Part shown: positions 8,131-15,583 of the stretch, in pieces
Layout of the letters: every line of letters starts with the position of its first letter
How positions within the stretch are numbered: position 1 is the first letter of the stretch
NCBI RefSeq assembly: GCF_900119315.1
Contig: NZ_LT827010.1
Span: forward strand, 6,854,494-6,918,493
DNA: 64,000 nt
Source: Actinoplanes sp. SE50/110
Lineage (GTDB): Bacteria > Actinomycetota > Actinomycetes > Mycobacteriales > Micromonosporaceae
Reading direction: 5' to 3'
The notes under the pieces: generated by a model
Seen by the model: the letters and a program-made list of their open reading frames with translations, nothing else
Database searches by the model: none
Told to the model about the DNA's origin: nothing
Program-made: the position numbers and the translations under genes

Positions 8131-9249
8131 TCACTGCGAATCGACGCTGAGGGCGGCCAGGTCGGTCCGCACGCCGGTGCCGAACGCCCGGTGCGCGGTC
8201 GACGTGGCGAGCTGCCAAAGATCGGCGTCGCTGATGCCGTTGACCTGCGCGTTACGCATCTGCTTGGCGAGCGGCTGGGAACCCGCGGCGACAATACCGC
8301 CGTCCTGGTACCACAGTCCGTTCTCCTCGGTCTGATGCAGAGCCTGGCCGCCGATGCGAGCCGAGTCGCAGCGATCGGTCATCATCATCGCGTTGGAGTA
8401 ACCCATCAGTTCGACCGCGCGGGTGGCGATCGCCAGATCGACGTGCTCGCCATCGAAATTGATACAGGCCGACAGCCGACCCGCGGCCGCTTCCCGCATG
8501 ATCACCGCGGGAACCGGGCCGGCGATCTCGCCCATGTCCGCCAAAGTCCAGTTCGGCAGGTCGTACGCGGCGAGCGTACTGTCTCTGACTTTGCGGGCCG
8601 CCGAGGTCCGGAAAGCGTGCCGGATGCGCAACGGCATGTCGTTGAAGAGGTGATCGGTGACCACCCGGGCCCCCTGCCCGGTCCACTCGCTCTGCCAGGC
8701 CATTTCCACGATGTCATGTACCAATTCGGCGCTGGCCAGCTCGTCGGCCCGGGTGAAGTGTCCCAGTGCGGGACGAACTCCGTGCTCCATGAGCAGGGGG
8801 ACGATCCAGTCCAGGCGCGGGTGCCGATCGTCGAGAGCCTCGTAGAGACCGGAGGCCGCGGTGAAGGCATCGGGCGACACGACGGTGTAGACGAGGCCTA
8901 GCGAGCCCAGCTTCGCCAGCCGCTCCCACTCGTGCCGGGTCGGCGCCCACACCGTGGCCTTCGGCGTGCCACCGTGGCTGGCCAGCAGCGGGCCTTCCAG
9001 AGCGACCCCCGCGACATGGGGCAACCGACCGGCCCGGCGCAACGCGTGATAGCGGTGCATGAACTGCTCGAAGTCGGTCAACCGGTCCCGGTGCAGGTAA
9101 AGCGTCGGGATGCTCAGCACGCCCTCCTCGGCGCACTGGCGGTCTAGCTCTTCGAGGTCAAGTGTGGCGAACTCGGAGAAATCCACCCGGCCGAAACCGT
9201 GGCAGTGCACTTCGATCGGAAGTGCTAGCTGGTCGGTGTACGTGTTCAA
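8131..9249 (-). CDS. Amidohydrolase, N-acetylglucosamine-6-phosphate deacetylase (NagA)-like
   Basis: A 372-residue amidohydrolase-superfamily protein with the NagA layout. It shows the metal HxH at the first strand (VHCHGFG), the bridging Glu in GVALEGPLLASHGG, histidines in LGHFTRADE and TDHLFNDMPL, substrate-contact NFDGEHVD and the terminal Asp in MMTDRCDS. It should therefore bind one or two divalent metals and hydrolyse an amide such as an N-acetyl or N-formyl group. In a RiPP operon it could deacylate a modified residue or cleave the leader, rather than serve amino-sugar catabolism; no nagB or sugar transporter lies nearby. Gap of 54 bases to the preceding oxygenase gene. Confidence 0.82.
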   Translation of the reverse strand: MNTYTDQLALPIEVHCHGFGRVDFSEFATLDLEELDRQCAEEGVLSIPTLYLHRDRLTDFEQFMHRYHALRRAGRLPHVAGVALEGPLLASHGGTPKATVWAPTRHEWERLAKLGSLGLVYTVVSPDAFTAASGLYEALDDRHPRLDWIVPLLMEHGVRPALGHFTRADELASAELVHDIVEMAWQSEWTGQGARVVTDHLFNDMPLRIRHAFRTSAARKVRDSTLAAYDLPNWTLADMGEIAGPVPAVIMREAAAGRLSACINFDGEHVDLAIATRAVELMGYSNAMMMTDRCDSARIGGQALHQTEENGLWYQDGGIVAAGSQPLAKQMRNAQVNGISDADLWQLATSTAHRAFGTGVRTDLAALSVDSQ

Positions 9250-9303
9250 TGTCAGCCTTTCACTGCTGCCGCCGCAGGGCCTGTCACCCGGGCTGCGACG
9301 GGT

Positions 9304-10323
9304 TCAAGATGCCATCCCGTAACGGTGCAATTCGTCCGCGGCAAGCGGGTCGTCGAATGCCCCGAGAGACTCGAAGTAACGGACGGTTTGTCGTGAGGTC
9401 GCCGCTACGTGCTCTCGGACGACATCCGGCGTGTAGGTTTCATCGACGACACACTCGGCCTCCTCCGCGGTGAGCCCGTAGCCGACCATCTCTGCCCGCA
9501 GCGCCGGCACATCCGGTCTGAGGAAGATGTCGATCAGCCGGGGCACCAGCACGGCTGCCCGACGACGATCGTCGGATGACAGCTGGCCCCAGAGGAATCT
9601 CAGGAAAGCCGCGAAATAGGCGTGATGCCGGCCCTCATCGGCGGCGTGGTCCCGAACTGTGCCGCGGACCGCCGCGGAGACCCCGTCCCATTCCGGAACG
9701 TCCGCCAACGTTGCCGAGATGAGAGTCTCGGAAACGATGACGAACAAGAGCTCGGCAAGCGCTCGATCACGCTCGGGGAGTTCCGCTATCAGCTGTTTGA
9801 GCCGGACGATGAAGTACGGCTCATCCGGTAGCCGGGCGACCACGCCGGAACGCTGCTGAACCTGGCGCGCGAGGTCGACGGAGAAGAGCGTGTGGTAGGC
9901 CTCGTCGCAGTACATCTTGTAGGCGTCGAACCGCATCTCTTCGGGCAGGGTGACACCCACCGAGCCGGACGCGATGCCGAGGACCGTGCGGTTCACCACC
10001 GAATATTCCAAGCGTGCGGTGAAGTTCAGATATCGATACAGGTGCTGGATGAGCACCTCATCGAAGGTTTCCGGGGCCAGCCCCTTGATCAGGGGATGGC
10101 GGGTCACCGGTACGAGTTCGGCCGGGAAGTACGGCCGGATGGCCCCCTCGGTGAGGAGACGACGCGGTGCCTGACGGACGCTCGCGCGCTCGTGCCAGTT
10201 GCGAAACGGACTGCGATATTCGGGCTCGTTGCCGACCGCCTGCTGTGCGGTCTGTAGCAGCAGTTCTTTGGGGCAGTACGACAGCGCGGCACAGCCGATG
10301 AACAGGCCAACGGTTCCACACAT
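9304..10323 (-). CDS. AurF-like diiron oxygenase
   Basis: A 339-residue non-haem diiron oxygenase of the p-aminobenzoate N-oxygenase (AurF) family. All ligands can be placed: E106 (RLEYSVVN), E141 and H144 (DEAYHTLF), E199 (IVSETLIS), and H226, E230 and H233 (DHAADEGRHH), matching AurF's E..ExxH..E..HxxxExxH pattern. Family members oxidise amines to hydroxylamines or nitro groups or hydroxylate carbons. The start at 10323 is fixed by a strong AGGAGG site; an upstream ATG at 10380 has none. It lies 60 bases after the RRE gene, and the BFD ferredoxin of the operon is a plausible electron donor. Substrate unknown: peptide side chain, terminal amine, or the aminotransferase product. Confidence 0.87.
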   Translation of the reverse strand: MCGTVGLFIGCAALSYCPKELLLQTAQQAVGNEPEYRSPFRNWHERASVRQAPRRLLTEGAIRPYFPAELVPVTRHPLIKGLAPETFDEVLIQHLYRYLNFTARLEYSVVNRTVLGIASGSVGVTLPEEMRFDAYKMYCDEAYHTLFSVDLARQVQQRSGVVARLPDEPYFIVRLKQLIAELPERDRALAELLFVIVSETLISATLADVPEWDGVSAAVRGTVRDHAADEGRHHAYFAAFLRFLWGQLSSDDRRRAAVLVPRLIDIFLRPDVPALRAEMVGYGLTAEEAECVVDETYTPDVVREHVAATSRQTVRYFESLGAFDDPLAADELHRYGMAS

Positions 10324-10383
10324 ACGAGCCTCCTGAACGCTAACCCCGATGGACGCATGACGATCTGGCGCGATGACCACCCC

Positions 10384-10668
10384 TCACACGGAATGCACCA
10401 TGTCGTTCTGGGCCAACTGGCTGAGTAGTTCGAGGCTGTCGGCGACGGCTTCGGCCACGTCGACGTCGTACTCGGCGGCTACCTTCGCACCGATCGCTTC
10501 CACCGACGACTCGCCGTCGACCTGCCGGAAGATGAACTCGGCGATCTCGTCCAGCTCGAAGGCCAGCGAGGCGTTGGCGACGAACAGCTTGCCGCGGAAT
10601 TTCCGAAACCGGGCGCCGGAGGCACGCTGGACAACGGACTGGGCGGTGAGGGTGCCGGCGGTAGCCAT
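10384..10668 (-). CDS. PqqD-like RiPP recognition element (RRE) protein
   Basis: A 94-residue free-standing PqqD-family protein. It has the typical strand segment ARFRKFRGKLFVANASLAFELDEIAEFIFRQVDGESSVEAIGAKVAAEYDV, ending with a helix of VAEAVADSLELLSQL type. PqqD-fold proteins (including lasso B1 proteins) bind leader peptides through a winged helix-turn-helix edge strand. Its presence is the main argument that this operon modifies a ribosomal peptide; the tiny gene at 14576-14644 with a YxxP motif is the expected ligand. The start overlaps the previous stop by one base. Confidence 0.88.
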   Translation of the reverse strand: MATAGTLTAQSVVQRASGARFRKFRGKLFVANASLAFELDEIAEFIFRQVDGESSVEAIGAKVAAEYDVDVAEAVADSLELLSQLAQNDMVHSV

Positions 10669-11450
10669 CAGATCTCGATCTCCACGGAAAGGTCTTTGCA
10701 CAGGTGGGCGACCCGCGCGGCCCATGCCGCCGGGTCCTGCTCGTCGAAGTCGGCCATGGTCTCGACCGCCCAGTACCGCTCGAACGGGAGAACGGGCAGG
10801 CCGGCGTCGCGCATCCGGCGGGCGCGCCACTTCGGTGACCGCGATGCGAAGTCGTTGTTGCTCTCCAGTAGGGCATCAACGATGTGCCCGAACGCCTTGC
10901 GGGCCGCCAGCACGGCGCTGTGCGCGTCACCCGCGGCCAGCATCCCGAAAACGTCCTCCACATTGCCGTCGGCCTCGGCAAGCGAGCGGGTGGTCATGAA
11001 CGCCTTGTATGCCGACTCCGCGAGCTGCGCGCGGCGGCGTTCGAGCCAGTCCGCGCCGAGCAGCGGCACCGCGGTGGGGAAGCGGCCCAACAGCAGTTCC
11101 TCGGGATCGGTCAGCACCTTCAGCGAGGAGATCCCGGCGTCGAACTGTTGCCAACTCGCCTTGGCCAACATCTGGTCGATCTGTCCGTCGAGCCAGTAGG
11201 CGATCTCCCACCGACGCTCCCCCACCTGGAGTTCCAGCGCCTGAACCGCATTGGGTTCCAGCGGCACCGGAACACTTCGGGCGCCCTGCACCGACCACGG
11301 CCGCGCGGTGATCGCGATGAAGTCGAAGTCGCTGCCCGGATTTGCCCAGCCGCGGGCGATCGAGCCCACCGCGAAAACAGCGAGGCAGTCGTCGGGCACC
11401 AGGGCACGAACCTTCATCTCGGCCAAGATGTGCTCGCGATCGATGATCAT
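10668..11450 (-). CDS. MNT-type nucleotidyltransferase
   Basis: A 260-residue protein with an N-terminal polymerase-beta-like nucleotidyltransferase domain: FAVGSIARGWANPGSDFDFIAIT carries the G-S...D-x-D metal site, and a third carboxylate is expected near WEIAYWLD. The C-terminal half (about 130-260) is helical and resembles the helical partner domain of kanamycin-type nucleotidyltransferases. Such enzymes adenylylate hydroxyl groups of antibiotics or proteins. Inside the operon (ATGA overlap with CPBP, one-base overlap with the RRE gene) it could nucleotidylate the peptide, as a modification or activation step, or confer self-resistance. The sequence does not decide between these. Confidence 0.82.
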   Translation of the reverse strand: MIIDREHILAEMKVRALVPDDCLAVFAVGSIARGWANPGSDFDFIAITARPWSVQGARSVPVPLEPNAVQALELQVGERRWEIAYWLDGQIDQMLAKASWQQFDAGISSLKVLTDPEELLLGRFPTAVPLLGADWLERRRAQLAESAYKAFMTTRSLAEADGNVEDVFGMLAAGDAHSAVLAARKAFGHIVDALLESNNDFASRSPKWRARRMRDAGLPVLPFERYWAVETMADFDEQDPAAWAARVAHLCKDLSVEIEI

Positions 11451-12235
11451 GTCCAGCCCCTGTCGTCGTTCTCCCGCTGAAGCTCCAGGATCACGTTGGG
11501 AATGTTGTTGAGAATGTGCGCGAGGAGCGCCGGATAGATCGACCCGGACGCCACTGTCAAACCGAGGAGCAGCACTCCCGCGGCAATCTCCACCATGGTT
11601 GAGCGGATCGTGCCGCGCCGGTTCGTGCCGGGCTGAATGTGGTGCCTCGCGACGAACGCGATCGCACCCAGCAGGCCGACGGGCGCGGCTGGGCTGACCA
11701 GCAACGCCGGCACCCGGAACACCGCCTCCTCACCCACCGCGCAGACCGTGGTGGCGAACGCGCGCGCCGCGCCGTGTGCCCGCGGCGTCGGGCCGAAGAC
11801 GAAGGCCAACTCTCCGGACAGCAGTGACGGCAGACGCAGGTCACTGAGGGCGATGAGTCCGGCCGCCACCGCAACGGCGGCCCCGAACCACCACCAGTCG
11901 GCTCCTGCGGTCAGCCAGGCCGGCCGGGTGACGACCGTCATGGTGACCGCCACGATCGGGGCGAGGAGACCGCACAGCGTCTCCGCCCAGAAGCTCACAC
12001 CACTGCGCATGGTGCGCGGTACCCGCCACGGCAGACACATCAGCAGAGCCTCGACGATCACGACGATGGCCATCACTCTGGCCCAGTCGCCGCCGACGCT
12101 CCACAAGCCGACACTGAACGCCGCCACACAGGACATGGCGATGAGCCGCCGTGAGTCCAGCGTCCAACCCGGTCGATCGAATGAGGTGGCGTACGGCCGA
12201 CGGACTCGACCAGCGCGCACGTTGGTGACGGTCAT
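11447..12235 (-). CDS. CPBP-family intramembrane metalloprotease
   Basis: A 262-residue integral membrane protein with about seven hydrophobic segments. The CPBP/ABI (CAAX protease and bacteriocin-processing) signature is present: EExxxR in VGEEAVFRVPALL, FxxxH in IAFVARHH and HxxxN in LLAHILNNIPNVIL. Members cleave near the membrane; in bacteriocin loci they act in leader processing or self-immunity. Here it is the second enzyme gene after the precursor and is coupled to the AsnB-like gene by ATGA. No other canonical leader peptidase (such as a lasso B2 transglutaminase-like protease) is in the operon, so it is the best candidate for maturation or immunity. Confidence 0.85.
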   Translation of the reverse strand: MTVTNVRAGRVRRPYATSFDRPGWTLDSRRLIAMSCVAAFSVGLWSVGGDWARVMAIVVIVEALLMCLPWRVPRTMRSGVSFWAETLCGLLAPIVAVTMTVVTRPAWLTAGADWWWFGAAVAVAAGLIALSDLRLPSLLSGELAFVFGPTPRAHGAARAFATTVCAVGEEAVFRVPALLVSPAAPVGLLGAIAFVARHHIQPGTNRRGTIRSTMVEIAAGVLLLGLTVASGSIYPALLAHILNNIPNVILELQRENDDRGWT

Positions 12236-14433
12236 CCCACGACCTCGGCGGACAGCGTGAGCACACCGGACTCCAGACCTTCGACCACCAGGTCACGTGC
12301 GACGGCGAGGGTGATGCCGAGAGTCTCTCGGACCACACCCAGCGGTGTCTCCTCGCCCAGTGCACGGAGCAGAGCCGGCCAGTGCGGGTTGTCATCCTCG
12401 TCGATCACATACTCGATGGCGCCGTCGACGACTACGTACCAGGTCGCCGGGTCGTCGGGGGAATGCAGCAGCAGCGCCCCGTCCGCGAGACCGACAACCG
12501 TCTCGTCGTCGATGGCCGGGCGCTGAAGCACCGCCTCCTCGATCGAGCTCCGCTGCTCGTCCCAATCGTGGACGGTGATGCTCTCGGGCACCGCTGCGGT
12601 GACCGCCTCGGCGGGCCGGGCCGGAAGGCTGTGCGTCATCTGCTCCAGCAGACCAAGGTTCACCGCGTGCAGCAGAAACTCGACGTGGCCTGAGGCGGGA
12701 TCCTGCTGCAGCCCGTGCAGAGCCGTCCGAATGTTGTCCGCGTCGAGGAATTGCCTGGCTCCGGCGCCGCTCAAGGCCTCGTCGAGCAGGACGCCACCGT
12801 TCTGCGCGAGCATCCGGACGAACGTCCGGTAGGTGTGCAGCACACCGTCGCCGTAGAAGAACGGAACCTTGGGCCGGTTGACGACGTCTTGCGGAAGCAG
12901 GCCCGCCATGGCGCGCCGCAAGATTTGTTTGTCCCAGACGAGCGCCGGGCGCAGTTGCTTCGGAACCGCGGCGACCAGTTCGACAAGCCGGTGATCGAGG
13001 AACGGGACCCGGGCCTCGATGCCGTTGCCCGCGGCCGTACGGTCCTCGTGCCAGCAGTTGTACTGCTGCACGTCCCGGTACTTCCATCGGAACAACATGT
13101 CGTAGGCGTCCCGGCCGGTTCCGCCGGCGGCGTCACGCAGGACGGACTCCCGGACCAGCGACCGGTCCGACTGCTCCCACCAGGTGCCCAGGTCGGGCCG
13201 GGTCCACTGGGCCGTACGCAGCTCCATCCGGCGGACGTTGGACTCGAAGTCGGTCCAGTCTCCTCCACCCGCGAAGGACACCGAGTATCCGCCGTTGAAC
13301 TCGTCCGCGCCGCCGCCCAGCAGCATCGCCTTGATTTCCGGCGCATACGCGCCGACGTACCGGTAGAGCTCATACTTGTAGAAGGCTTCGGGCCCGGCCA
13401 GCGGCGTCTCGAGCAGCCAGAGCAGCCGCTTCCATTCATCCGCGCTGGGCGTGACGGTGGTGTCGAAGAGCACCTGATGATTGACCAGGCCGACGTGGCG
13501 TGCGATGCGGTCACCGTATTCGGCGTCCCCGTTGAGCAGCGTGCTGCCGTTGAGGGCGGTGAATGTCCGAGGCTTCTCAGGCGCGAACGCGGCAACGGCG
13601 GCGGAGTCGATGCCGCCGCTGAGGAACAGGCCGACCTCGACGTCCGCCACACCGCACTCGGCCACCGAGGACGCGAGGGCATCCCGGTAGCGGTCGATCA
13701 GTTCGGCCTCTGAGCCGGTCCGGGCGCCGTCGAAGGTCGGGAACGACCAGTACTGATGGGTCTTCGTGTCGCCGGTGAGCAAGTCGATGGTGACGATGGA
13801 GGCAGCCGGAGCAAGTTCGATCTCCTTGAACCAGGACCTCGGCTGGCTGTCGTCCAGCACCATGGCACCGGTCATCATCTGGTCGGAGAGCGCGCCCAGC
13901 CAGTCAATCTCGCGGGGACAGGACGGATCCTCGAACAGCGCCTTGATCTCGGAGGCGAAGATGATCCGTTCCTGGTTGCGGTGGTAGTAGAGCGGCTTGA
14001 TGCCGAAGCGGTCCCGCGCGAAAATCAGCCGATTCCGGTTGCGGTCCCAGAGCACCACCGCGAACATGCCGCGTACGGCGTCAAGGAAGTTCAGCCCGTC
14101 GCGGCGGTAGAGATGCAGCAGCACCTCACAGTCCGAGCCGGTACGCATCTTGGTCCCGGTCGGCAGGCCGGCGATCAGCTCACGATGGTTGTAGACCTCA
14201 CCGTTGGCGATCAGCACCAGTGATCCGTCGTCGGTGCTCAGCGGCTGTCCGCCACCGACCGGGTCGACCAGGGAGAGCCGGGTGAACCCCAGATTGACGG
14301 ACTCCGAGCGGTGGAACGCACGCCCGTCCGGACCTCGATGGGAGACCGCTGCGGTCATCCGCTGGAGCAGGGCCTCGGCATCGCCGCCGAGCGATGCTCC
14401 ACCCAGAGCGGCGCATCCGGCCAATCCACACAT
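12232..14433 (-). CDS. Asparagine-synthetase-like amidotransferase/cyclase with C-terminal winged-helix-like extension
   Basis: A 733-residue AsnB homologue. The start at 14433 is chosen because MCGLAG then exposes the catalytic N-terminal Cys of the class II glutamine amidotransferase domain, and a GAGGGA site precedes it. The N-terminal domain is complete (SHRGPDG, RLSLVD, NGEVYNH, GSDCEV). The synthetase domain carries the PP-loop LFLSGGIDS, LLGGGADEF and GIEARVPFLDHRLVE. After about residue 600 the protein continues for some 110 residues (Y-V-V-V-D-G region through ALGEETPLGVVRETLG and VEGLESGVLTL), which look like a winged-helix module akin to an RRE. Lasso cyclases are truncated or inactive in the glutaminase domain; this one is not, so amidation of a peptide carboxylate with glutamine-derived ammonia is as likely as macrocyclisation. 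Confidence 0.88.
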   Translation of the reverse strand: MCGLAGCAALGGASLGGDAEALLQRMTAAVSHRGPDGRAFHRSESVNLGFTRLSLVDPVGGGQPLSTDDGSLVLIANGEVYNHRELIAGLPTGTKMRTGSDCEVLLHLYRRDGLNFLDAVRGMFAVVLWDRNRNRLIFARDRFGIKPLYYHRNQERIIFASEIKALFEDPSCPREIDWLGALSDQMMTGAMVLDDSQPRSWFKEIELAPAASIVTIDLLTGDTKTHQYWSFPTFDGARTGSEAELIDRYRDALASSVAECGVADVEVGLFLSGGIDSAAVAAFAPEKPRTFTALNGSTLLNGDAEYGDRIARHVGLVNHQVLFDTTVTPSADEWKRLLWLLETPLAGPEAFYKYELYRYVGAYAPEIKAMLLGGGADEFNGGYSVSFAGGGDWTDFESNVRRMELRTAQWTRPDLGTWWEQSDRSLVRESVLRDAAGGTGRDAYDMLFRWKYRDVQQYNCWHEDRTAAGNGIEARVPFLDHRLVELVAAVPKQLRPALVWDKQILRRAMAGLLPQDVVNRPKVPFFYGDGVLHTYRTFVRMLAQNGGVLLDEALSGAGARQFLDADNIRTALHGLQQDPASGHVEFLLHAVNLGLLEQMTHSLPARPAEAVTAAVPESITVHDWDEQRSSIEEAVLQRPAIDDETVVGLADGALLLHSPDDPATWYVVVDGAIEYVIDEDDNPHWPALLRALGEETPLGVVRETLGITLAVARDLVVEGLESGVLTLSAEVVG

Positions 14434-14532
14434 GTTTCCCTCACTGGCGTACGACATTGATGAGACGAGAGACTCGTGGTCACGTGACGTCGGGCCCGCG
14501 CCCGGGTGCGGGCGACGGCCAGAAGAACTGGA

Positions 14533-14570
14533 GAGGATATGCCGCGCATACGACTACGCGGCATATCCTC
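14533..14570 (-). terminator. Attenuating hairpin after the precursor gene
   Basis: A perfect 14-bp inverted repeat (arms 14533-14546 and 14557-14570, 10-base loop) begins 5 bases after the precursor stop and lies about 100 bases before the AsnB-like gene. No T-run follows on the minus strand, so partial termination or mRNA 3'-end protection is likelier than full stop. This arrangement is common in RiPP operons, where precursor mRNA must exceed enzyme mRNA. Confidence 0.75.
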
Positions 14571-14575
14571 GTCAA

Positions 14576-14644
14576 TCAGCAGACGTTCGAGAGAACGGTG
14601 CCGAACACAACCTTCTTAGCCACGGGCTTGGTGTACTTGCGCAT
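14576..14644 (-). CDS. Putative 22-residue RiPP precursor peptide
   Basis: A 22-codon gene that begins MRKYTKP, continues with a basic stretch of the type AKKV, then a hydrophobic Phe-Gly-Thr segment, and ends VLSNVC. An ideal AAGGAGG Shine-Dalgarno lies 8 bases before the ATG, far better than most starts around it. It is the first gene after the promoter, is followed by a perfect hairpin and precedes an RRE-encoding modification operon. YTKP fits the YxxP motif that lasso B1 RREs bind in leader peptides. If residues up to about KKV act as recognition sequence, the core would be only about 10 residues with a C-terminal Cys. It is too short for standard gene finders. No homologue can be named from sequence alone. 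Confidence 0.78.
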   Translation of the reverse strand: MRKYTKPVAKKVVFGTVLSNVC

Positions 14645-14858
14645 GTAGATCGCCTCCTTCCTTGGGTCGGGATACGCGACACGAAGATGGAAGCAAAACT
14701 CAGCGCCGAACACTCTACAATGCCGAACTGCTCAGTCTTTCCACGCGACTATGCACGGCATCCCAGGTGCACGAAAATCGCCCGTCGTATGGCGAAGACG
14801 ACACCCGGAATGGCACAGAAACGTGTTATCCCCGTTGTTGCAACCCCGTAATAGATCC

Positions 14859-14889
14859 AGATTAGATCACCAGGTCGGCAGCCTGTCAA
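14859..14889 (-). promoter_or_regulatory. Sigma-70-like promoter for the RiPP operon
   Basis: On the minus strand an exact TTGACA (14884-14889) is followed by TAATCT (14859-14864) at 19 bases, or TCTAAT at 17 bases. This is the best promoter-like pair in the 940-base region upstream of the precursor. Transcription would start near 14852, leaving a leader of about 205 bases before the peptide start codon. Confidence 0.5.
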
Positions 14890-15113
14890 GATCATCTATT
14901 GCAACATGCTGTCGCCTCAGATCCTACACAGTGGACCGGCGAAACCGGAGAAGTCGTCGCGCCTTGACGTCATATGAGCAGCTCACAGCGGTTCCTGACA
15001 GGACGTTCAGGCGCGGTGGGCGTCTCCGACACAGCTTCGCCGGCGGTCGATCCCGATAGATCGTGGCAACCTTCACAACAGACACTCGCGGCACGGACGC
15101 ACGCCATCGACGG
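14890..15113. other. Low-GC intergenic stretch upstream of RiPP promoter
   Basis: Together with the flanking bases this forms most of a roughly 940-base gap between the precursor gene and the MFS gene. Base composition is noticeably lower in GC than the neighbouring genes. Apart from the promoter pair at its left edge I see no convincing gene, repeat or RNA; an activator site could lie here. Confidence 0.5.
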
Positions 15114-15434
15114 CTAATTGCTTGCGCGCACAATTTCTTCTGGGACCGACCAACCTGCCGTCGCAAATGAAAACAGACTTAAGAGGTTCCGGCGCCCGCC
15201 GCCTTGCAGCGGATTTCCCGAGCAAGAAAAATGCTCCCGCCCGCACTCGTTTCCGCGGCAAGCCCTGTGAGAATCACGTTCACGGTTGGCAATCAGGCAA
15301 TTCCGGCCATGACGCGGCGCGGGCACCAGACCGGAGCCGACCGCCTTCGCCGCTTCCTGCAACGTCGTGGCGGCCTTCGCCACGTCCCGCCCGATACCGC
15401 GCAACGCCTCGGCATCAGCCTTCCGCAACGGCAT
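15114..15434 (-). CDS. Doubtful small ORF or gene remnant
   Basis: An open frame of 106 codons on the minus strand. The first half (MPLRKADAEALRGIGRDVAKAATTL...) has the GC-rich third positions expected of coding DNA and a GGGGGAGG upstream, but close to the start. The second half loses this codon bias (TTA, AGT, TTT, ATT codons), which suggests a gene fragment running into non-coding DNA. No domain is recognised. It sits between the RiPP promoter and the MFS gene. Low confidence that it is translated. Confidence 0.22.
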   Translation of the reverse strand: MPLRKADAEALRGIGRDVAKAATTLQEAAKAVGSGLVPAPRHGRNCLIANRERDSHRACRGNECGREHFSCSGNPLQGGGRRNLLSLFSFATAGWSVPEEIVRASN

Positions 15435-15583
15435 TCCCCTCCCCCGAGGGAACATTGCGGCCGACAGACCGTCCACGTCCCACTCCACCGCGGGTGACAC
15501 AGCGAACCGCGAGAGGCCGGAGGGGAGAACCCGTGGGCTGAAGCCGACCCGTCCGAACCTCATCCGGGCGAAGGAACATCCCG

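Noticed and set aside
8131..9249. NagA-like gene as amino-sugar catabolism together with manA
   Set aside because: It is coupled within the RiPP operon, on the opposite strand from manA, and no sugar uptake or nagB gene is present.
14355..14564. 69-residue minus-strand ORF as precursor peptide
   Set aside because: It overlaps the AsnB-like gene in another frame, spans the hairpin, has no ribosome binding site and is Arg-rich in the manner of shadow frames.
783..14644. Classification of block 1 as a lasso peptide cluster
   Set aside because: A YxxP motif, PqqD-like protein and AsnB-like enzyme are present, but there is no transglutaminase-like B2 protease, the AsnB-like enzyme keeps a functional glutaminase Cys, and the precursor is too short for a lasso core with an Asp/Glu ring acceptor; none is encoded in its second half.
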